Shown in pieces: positions 28,215 through 32,121 of a DNA stretch of 32,121 nucleotides. The DNA is from a virus, in the IMG/VR virus record IMGVR_UViG_3300008110_000234, positions 1 through 32,121 of that record, one strand, 5' to 3'. Below the pieces are notes generated by a model. That model searched no databases. It saw only the letters and a program-made list of their open reading frames with translations, and was not told where the DNA came from. Position numbers and translations under genes: made by a program. Positions within the stretch are counted from its first letter, which is position 1; every line of letters begins with the position of its first letter.

Positions 28215-28801
28215 AATGATGAAATTGTGTCTTTTTGTTCTATGGTTAATTGATAATTTTGAAATGCTTTGTTCATCCTTTCTGTCTTTTCTGATTCAAC
28301 TGCCTGAATCCATGCAACCAATGCTGTGAACTGTTCTTCATTGACTGTCTTCTGTGTCTTCTGTGTCTTTAAATTCGCCTGTGTGATGACTTTTGTTGAT
28401 GATTGTGCATCATCATCCACATCAACAGAAATATTCAGCATAGCTGAAAATTGATATCTTTTTGCATAGGTTATTCCACCACCCAAATCTTGCAATGAAT
28501 TTGTTCCTTTGTTCCCCTGCATTGGTGAAAATGGCATCTTTGCACCTAAAAATTGACCTGATGTGTGATATATTGTTGTCACTAAATAATCACCTGCCAT
28601 TGCCTGAACAACAACCAATCCACATTCTGACAACAATGGTCTGCATGTGTGCAGGATGTTGTCAAAAGAAACATATTTGTTTCTTAAATGCTCATTCTTT
28701 TTGTCCTTTTCCAATTTTACATTTTGGAATTTTGTTTGAAATTTGACCAATGCTGCAATGATACCTTCAATGTTTTCTGTTTGAAATGTGTGCTGTTCCA
28801 T
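28211..28801 (-). CDS. erf: ERF-family single-strand annealing protein
   Basis: 196 aa. The ERF signature is present: HLRNKYVSFDNILHTCRPLL near residue 40, ECGLVVVQAMAGDYLVTTIY, the TSGQFLGAKMPFSP turn, and GGGITYAKRYQFSAMLNISV followed by DVDDDAQS (the Y-A-K-R-Y box and Asp cluster). ERF proteins anneal ssDNA in phage recombination and recircularisation. It works with a YqaJ exonuclease, here encoded ~6 kb further down. The ATG follows the leader CACACATACAAAATTTTTAAATC-type. The C-terminus overlaps the next gene. Confidence 0.9.
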   Translation of the reverse strand: MEQHTFQTENIEGIIAALVKFQTKFQNVKLEKDKKNEHLRNKYVSFDNILHTCRPLLSECGLVVVQAMAGDYLVTTIYHTSGQFLGAKMPFSPMQGNKGTNSLQDLGGGITYAKRYQFSAMLNISVDVDDDAQSSTKVITQANLKTQKTQKTVNEEQFTALVAWIQAVESEKTERMNKAFQNYQLTIEQKDTISSL

Positions 28802-28885
28802 GATTTAAAAATTTTGTATGTGTGAAAAAAAATTGCTGTCTTTCCATGCTGTCAACCCTGTACGAATACTGTGGGATTTTTATCT

Positions 28886-29281
28886 TTAAAATTGACATTC
28901 AAATTCCTGCTGATGTAACTGTTGCAATTCTTGCTGATGATAATATGCCAACTTTTGTTCATCTGTCAATGTATCACCATATTCAATCAATCCGGCATTC
29001 AACAATTCAGATTCATATTCATCAAATGACTTTTGGAAATCAAATGGATTGATTGTGAAAGAACTGACATAAATACAATCCAAATAAACTGTGCATTCTT
29101 TGCCAATTATTGCTGCAAGAATTTCCACCAATTTTGATGCTACATTGTATCTTTCTTGAACCTTTTCTTTGCTTTGTTCATCATCATATTTTGACAATCT
29201 TCTGTAAAAATCCATGTTTGTGTTGATTTTTTCAACCAATGCTTTTGCTGTTTCATACTGTGTTTTGAATAATGTTTTCAT
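28886..29281 (-). CDS. 131-aa early protein, unknown
   Basis: MKTLFKTQYETAKALVEKIN... is helical at the N-terminus (coiled pattern), with an alpha/beta middle (KECTVYLDCIYVSSFTINPF) and a Gln-rich C-terminus (YYHQQELQQLHQQEF). The ATG carries the leader AATCACACATC and stands 24 bp behind a terminator-like hairpin, so expression may be attenuated. The gap at 28802-28885 downstream holds a GTA-TTCG-TAC mini-hairpin and an 8-T run but no gene. No family is recognised. Confidence 0.6.
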   Translation of the reverse strand: MKTLFKTQYETAKALVEKINTNMDFYRRLSKYDDEQSKEKVQERYNVASKLVEILAAIIGKECTVYLDCIYVSSFTINPFDFQKSFDEYESELLNAGLIEYGDTLTDEQKLAYYHQQELQQLHQQEFECQF

Positions 29282-29304
29282 GATGTGTGATTTTAATTTT
29301 GTTG

Positions 29305-29338
29305 AAAAAAGATTCCGGTTTTAAGGATTGCCGGATTC
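29305..29338 (-). terminator. Terminator or attenuator hairpin before the 29281 gene
   Basis: Minus strand: GAATCCGG (29338-29331) and CCGGAATC (29318-29311) pair with one A-A mismatch, followed by TTTTTT (29310-29305). It lies between the 51-aa and 131-aa genes of the site-5 unit and would reduce read-through to ERF unless antiterminated. Confidence 0.6.
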
Positions 29339-29346
29339 CTTGTTTT

Positions 29347-29502
29347 TTAAAACATTGACTGATATGCCAACATCAACTTATATTCAGATACAATTGCATC
29401 TTTATATCCTTTCAATGCTTTGAATGAATTGTTTGTGAAAAATCCATTTGCAATCAATTCTTTTGCCATTTGAGTGACTTCCATTTGTGTGTACCTTTTC
29501 AT
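29347..29502 (-). CDS. 51-aa first gene of the early unit, unknown
   Basis: MKRYTQMEVTQMAKELIANG... with the start at 29502. The frame also opens at 29583, but that lies upstream of promoter site 5; 29502 has the leader ACACAACACACACACC. The peptide is helical and amphipathic (AKELIANGFFTNNSFKAL), compatible with a small DNA- or protein-binding helical hairpin. As the first gene after an early promoter it might be a host-takeover protein; this is inference. Confidence 0.6.
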   Translation of the reverse strand: MKRYTQMEVTQMAKELIANGFFTNNSFKALKGYKDAIVSEYKLMLAYQSMF

Positions 29503-29543
29503 GGTGTGTGTGTTGTGTGTGAAAAAATTCAATTCCTTATTTG

Positions 29544-29563
29544 TTGTCACAAAGATATGACAA
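29544..29563 (-). promoter_or_regulatory. Early-type promoter with palindromic operator, site 5
   Basis: Minus strand: TTGTCATATCTTTGTGACAA (29563-29544), a perfect dyad with 6-bp arms around the TATCTTTG -7 element. T-rich sequence (TTTTTTTATTTAAAAAC) lies upstream, as at sites 2 and 3. It begins the early unit leading to ERF. Confidence 0.88.
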
Positions 29564-29610
29564 GTTTTTAAATAAAAAAACATTTGATGAAAATAATTTC
29601 AAAAAATGTG

Positions 29611-29651
29611 AAAAAAAAATGTCCAAACAGTAAAAATCACCATTTGGACAT
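29611..29651 (-). terminator. Terminator at the end of the 32.1-29.7 kb unit
   Basis: Minus strand: ATGTCCAAA (29651-29643), 15-nt loop, TTTGGACAT (29627-29619), followed by nine T (29619-29611). It separates the late-type genes to the right from the early unit. Confidence 0.85.
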
Positions 29652-29677
29652 GAATAACCCTAATAAAACCAAAAAAA

Positions 29678-30199
29678 CTATGTATTTTTTTTCTGCAATT
29701 GCTTTATCATTTCATCTTTTGATTCCAACTGTTGTTTCAACTGCTGCTGATGTTCTTTGTGAAGATTGTCAAAGGTCAAAATTGTGTCTTTGTGTTCTTT
29801 TCTCAATTCTGTTGTTTCATCTGTGAATGATTTCATCTGTTCCTTCATTTGCCCTTTCATTTCCCTGAGCCAAAACCACAAAACTGCTACTACACCAAAC
29901 TTGCTGATGATTTCAAAAATGGCATTTTCAATACTTAGTTCTGCACCTGTAAAAAGAAATAATCCGGATAGTGCTGCAATATCCGGAAGAACTGATTTGT
30001 CCATTGGTTTATGTTTTATAATTTCTAAATGTTTTACCCACCAAAATTCTGTATTGGTGCAACCTGTGATTTGATGCATTGGCAGAATCCAATTCCCATC
30101 TGCATCCTGTTCCGGTGTGAAATATTTTCCTTTTGCATATTGTTTTCCAATCAATGCATTCTTTTCTTCTTCATCTAACAATCCAACATTGTTGCACAT
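29678..30199 (-). CDS. Holin-like protein with one membrane segment and a coiled-coil tail
   Basis: 173 aa. The first ~75 residues are soluble (FTPEQDADGNWILPMHQITG; FWWVKHLEIIKHKPM). A membrane-like stretch (FEIISKFGVVAVLWFWLREM, ~97-116) follows, then a charged coiled coil to the end (MKEQMKSFTDETTELRKEHK...). The membrane-plus-charged-helix part resembles BhlA/UviB-type holins. Placement at the end of the fibre unit, right before its terminator, is common for lysis genes. It overlaps the preceding gene by TAATG. Confidence in the membrane part is fair, in holin function moderate. Confidence 0.55.
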   Translation of the reverse strand: MCNNVGLLDEEEKNALIGKQYAKGKYFTPEQDADGNWILPMHQITGCTNTEFWWVKHLEIIKHKPMDKSVLPDIAALSGLFLFTGAELSIENAIFEIISKFGVVAVLWFWLREMKGQMKEQMKSFTDETTELRKEHKDTILTFDNLHKEHQQQLKQQLESKDEMIKQLQKKNT

Positions 30200-30432
30200 T
30201 AGATTTCAAATTGAATCAACCAATTGTTGACCATTGCAGGAATATCATCATCATCCCATGTATTTACATATGGCATGTCTTCTGCCCTTACCCCAAATTG
30301 TGCTGTGTCTGTTGTCAAAACTATATCAACAGACAACAATTTGTCCAATGCTTTGTCTGAAATACTGTTCAAATTGATTTGGATTGTAGGATTCACAATC
30401 TCAATTTTGAATTGTTCAAATTTATATGTCAT
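30199..30432 (-). CDS. Small protein in the fibre unit, unknown
   Basis: 77 aa (MTYKFEQFKIEIVNPTIQIN...), beta-rich at the start and acidic near the end (YVNTWDDDDIPAMVNNWLIQ). It lies between the lectin-like protein and the holin-like gene with a TAATG overlap. It might be a small structural or fibre-chaperone protein. No family is recognised. Confidence 0.55.
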   Translation of the reverse strand: MTYKFEQFKIEIVNPTIQINLNSISDKALDKLLSVDIVLTTDTAQFGVRAEDMPYVNTWDDDDIPAMVNNWLIQFEI

Positions 30433-30445
30433 GATGTTTTATTTT

Positions 30446-31042
30446 TTAAGATAGTGTTGTTCCTGTTACTGTGAAAGTGCGGCATGGAATCCATGATGTC
30501 CCTGAACTTGTTTTGCCTTGTATTAATATTGTTCCTTGTGATTGATTTAAGTAAAATGCATTTCCCGAACTTTGTGCCCAAGTGTTTGATGTCCAAAGGT
30601 TTTGAAATGTTACACTTATATTAAAAGGACTATAATTTAAGGTATTTCCTAATGCCACATTTGAAATACTGAACAATTCATAATTATTTGGCAATCTCCA
30701 ACCTGTTGTAAATGGTGCAATGCTTACTAATAATGCATTGTCTATTGCTTGATTCCATTGATGAACAGAACCAAAAGGTGTCCTTCTCCAACCCAAAACT
30801 GTGCTTCCATCAAATGTTGACCAATCAATGACAATATTCTTTGTGTATGTTTGAGTGCCAAGTTCATCTGTAAATCTGTTTGTGTTGCCAAATGGATTGT
30901 TTTCTGCAAGAACTGAAAAACTTGCATTTCGACCTGCTTCAATGTCACCATCATCCCCTGTTCTGTATGATGTTGTTTGCCCTGTTTTCATTAGCTTTGC
31001 AGTTGACAAGGCTGCCTTTGTTGCTTTAATATAACTATTCAT
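30446..31042 (-). CDS. DUF1566/Lcl-like domain protein, probable receptor-binding accessory
   Basis: 198 aa. After a short helical N-terminus (ATKAALSTAKLMKTGQTTSY) comes a DUF1566-type domain: RFTDELGTQTYTKNIVIDWS, GWRRTPFGSVHQWNQAIDNA, TTGWRLPNNYELFSISN (the GWRLP signature), NLWTSNTWAQ, and WIPCRTF at the C-terminus. Related C-type-lectin-like folds occur in phage and bacterial adhesins. It overlaps the tail-fibre-like gene by TAATG. GC and CpG use differ a little from neighbours (no CCGG, other CpG present), consistent with module exchange. Confidence 0.7.
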   Translation of the reverse strand: MNSYIKATKAALSTAKLMKTGQTTSYRTGDDGDIEAGRNASFSVLAENNPFGNTNRFTDELGTQTYTKNIVIDWSTFDGSTVLGWRRTPFGSVHQWNQAIDNALLVSIAPFTTGWRLPNNYELFSISNVALGNTLNYSPFNISVTFQNLWTSNTWAQSSGNAFYLNQSQGTILIQGKTSSGTSWIPCRTFTVTGTTLS

Positions 31043-32121
31043 TATGCTTTTGTTATGTTTAGATTGACAACTGATGCTGTGTTTGCTGTGACTGTAACTT
31101 TTGAACCTGATGCAATTGTGTTTGTCAGGGTATATGCTACTCCATCATCTTGAATTGTTATTGTTGGACTGTTCAAAATATTACTAATTGTATTTATTTT
31201 CATGTTGTATGGTGCATAAAAATCAACTGTTAATGCTGCAACCAATTCAACTGTGTACACAATGCCTTTGTTCACCCACAATGTCCCATTGTATTCCAAA
31301 TAATTGCCATTTGCAGCACCTGTGATGGACACATCATGTAATTCTGAAATTTCATATCCATTGTCAATTTTGACATATATTTTGCCATTATTGATGTGTG
31401 AATATTCAACATAACCAATCCTTACTTCATGGAATGGTGCTGTTGGTTTAACATTTGTGATTGCACCTGCTGTTGTTGGACTTAGATATAAAATATCCCC
31501 ATCACTCCATGTTTCACCCTGCAATGAACCTGTTGTGTTTATATTGTCCAATGTTCCTGTTGTTGCAATGAACCCTTCCTGATTGACTGCAATATCTTCT
31601 GCAACAATTCCCAATGTCCCTGCTGAATTTACATCTGAATCAGCCTGTGCCAATCTGACTGACAATCTTTGCCCTGTCGCACCTGCAACAAGACAAACCT
31701 GATAATTTGCCCTTTGTAGTGCAACCAATGGTGTTGTCTTATTGACCACCCTTGCAAATTCCTGTTGTCCCAATTGTGCCTGAATTGCTCCACCTTTCAA
31801 CCCAATTGCCAATGTCCCAAATGCATCATTCCATCCAATTTGACCTGTTGTTGGATTTGTTGAAACACTACTTTGAAAATTGACAATTTTAACTTTGTCA
31901 ATATCATTTCCATTCATGTCAATGTCATATGTCCCTGCACTATTACCAACTGACAAAACATCATCCAAATCCTGTGAACCACCTGTCCCTGTTAATTCAA
32001 AAAAAAAATCAGATAGAATCAGCATTAAATCATACACATTCCCTGAAAATGCAATTGGTGATGCAGGTTCAATTTGATAATTGTCAATTTCAGACACAAA
32101 AATTGATGTGAACTGATTCAT
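31042..32121 (-). CDS. Tail fibre/appendage-like protein, possibly continuing beyond the right edge
   Basis: 359 aa are visible from an ATG at the very last bases (MNQFTSIFVSEIDNYQIEPA); the gene could start further right. A beta-rich, repetitive protein: IGWNDAFGTLAIGLKGGAIQ, a middle module (LGIVAEDIAVNQEGFIATTG; WSDGDILYLSPTTAGAITNV; HEVRIGYVEYSHINNGKIYV), then KIDNGYEISELHDVSITG. The latter pattern is common in phage fibre and baseplate-attached proteins. The C-terminal ~80 residues form a separate small beta-domain. Probably host-contacting, with the lectin-like protein encoded next. Confidence 0.7.
   Translation of the reverse strand: MNQFTSIFVSEIDNYQIEPASPIAFSGNVYDLMLILSDFFFELTGTGGSQDLDDVLSVGNSAGTYDIDMNGNDIDKVKIVNFQSSVSTNPTTGQIGWNDAFGTLAIGLKGGAIQAQLGQQEFARVVNKTTPLVALQRANYQVCLVAGATGQRLSVRLAQADSDVNSAGTLGIVAEDIAVNQEGFIATTGTLDNINTTGSLQGETWSDGDILYLSPTTAGAITNVKPTAPFHEVRIGYVEYSHINNGKIYVKIDNGYEISELHDVSITGAANGNYLEYNGTLWVNKGIVYTVELVAALTVDFYAPYNMKINTISNILNSPTITIQDDGVAYTLTNTIASGSKVTVTANTASVVNLNITKA

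Noticed and set aside
28802-28885. Possible terminator between the 131-aa and ERF genes (GCTGTC direct repeats and an 8-T run).
   Set aside because: The GCTGTC copies are direct, not inverted, and the small GTA-TTCG-TAC hairpin is too far from the T run.
28822-29052. A plus-strand frame starting near 28822 with an ATG after TGTGTG.
   Set aside because: It is antisense to the 131-aa gene, lacks a promoter, and its product is a shadow composition.
1-32121. Window as a closed circular genome: joining the ends makes the capsid frame read GTA TGA, with the next gene starting in an ATGA overlap.
   Set aside because: The capsid-like protein would end at 200 aa, too short, and no portal gene is present. 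The neat junction can arise because the window ends exactly at an ATG. A terminal-read overlap would be needed to support circularity.

Overview
The window looks like about 32 kb of a tailed (siphovirus-type) phage or prophage genome from a Bacteroidetes host. Three things point to the host: (i) promoters with the Bacteroidetes -7 element TAnnTTTG, one with TTG exactly 20 bp upstream; (ii) almost no Shine-Dalgarno sequences, many start codons being preceded instead by an A/C-rich leader (CACACATC-ATG); (iii) protein families typical of Bacteroidetes phages, such as the DUF3127-type ssDNA-binding protein and the WSAGC-type endolysin. Nearly everything is on the minus strand in tightly packed genes, often with ATGA or TAATG stop/start overlaps. 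No tRNA, rRNA, IS element or CRISPR array was seen.

Layout, read in the direction of transcription (high to low coordinates). 32.1-29.7 kb: end of a late unit with a tail-fibre-like protein, a DUF1566/lectin-like protein, a small protein and a holin-like protein, closed by a terminator. 29.5-20.9 kb: early/replication region with ERF single-strand annealing protein, a lambda O-like initiator carrying origin-like iterons inside its gene, a possible helicase loader, a cytosine-C5 methyltransferase, a glucosaminidase, a RuvC-like resolvase, a YqaJ exonuclease and a DUF3127 ssDNA-binding protein. 20.4-16.5 kb: DUF4417, a poly-Gln/GNAT-like protein, an HELLH metallopeptidase-like protein, a ParB-like protein, endolysin and small terminase. 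16.4-14.6 kb: a 160-aa protein, a 40-aa membrane protein and large terminase. 13.8-3.3 kb: tail module with a probable frameshifted tail-assembly chaperone pair, neck/tail-completion proteins, two large tail proteins and the tape measure. 2.4-0 kb: head module with ClpP-like protease/scaffold, a decoration-like Ig protein and a major capsid-like protein cut by the left edge. No portal gene is present, so the window is not the whole genome.

Three short cassettes (2.58-3.17, 13.9-14.56 and 20.5-20.84 kb) run against this flow, each with its own terminator and two with the early-type promoter. They look like morons and are good places to seek host-interaction functions.

Two dispersed DNA systems stand out. 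First, five promoter sites (2.5, 13.8, 23.6, 27.6, 29.5 kb, both strands) share an inverted repeat, TTGTCA-N8-TGACAA, whose 8-bp centre is the -7 element, suggesting one regulator controls all early genes and the reverse cassettes. Second, three ~100-bp elements (3.2, 16.4, 27.1 kb) each have an AT-rich tract followed by three 18-bp dyads at an exact 23-bp period. One copy lies inside the initiator gene, where the repeats are read in three different reading frames, so they are conserved as DNA and not as protein. This resembles a lambda-type origin plus two further initiator-binding loci.
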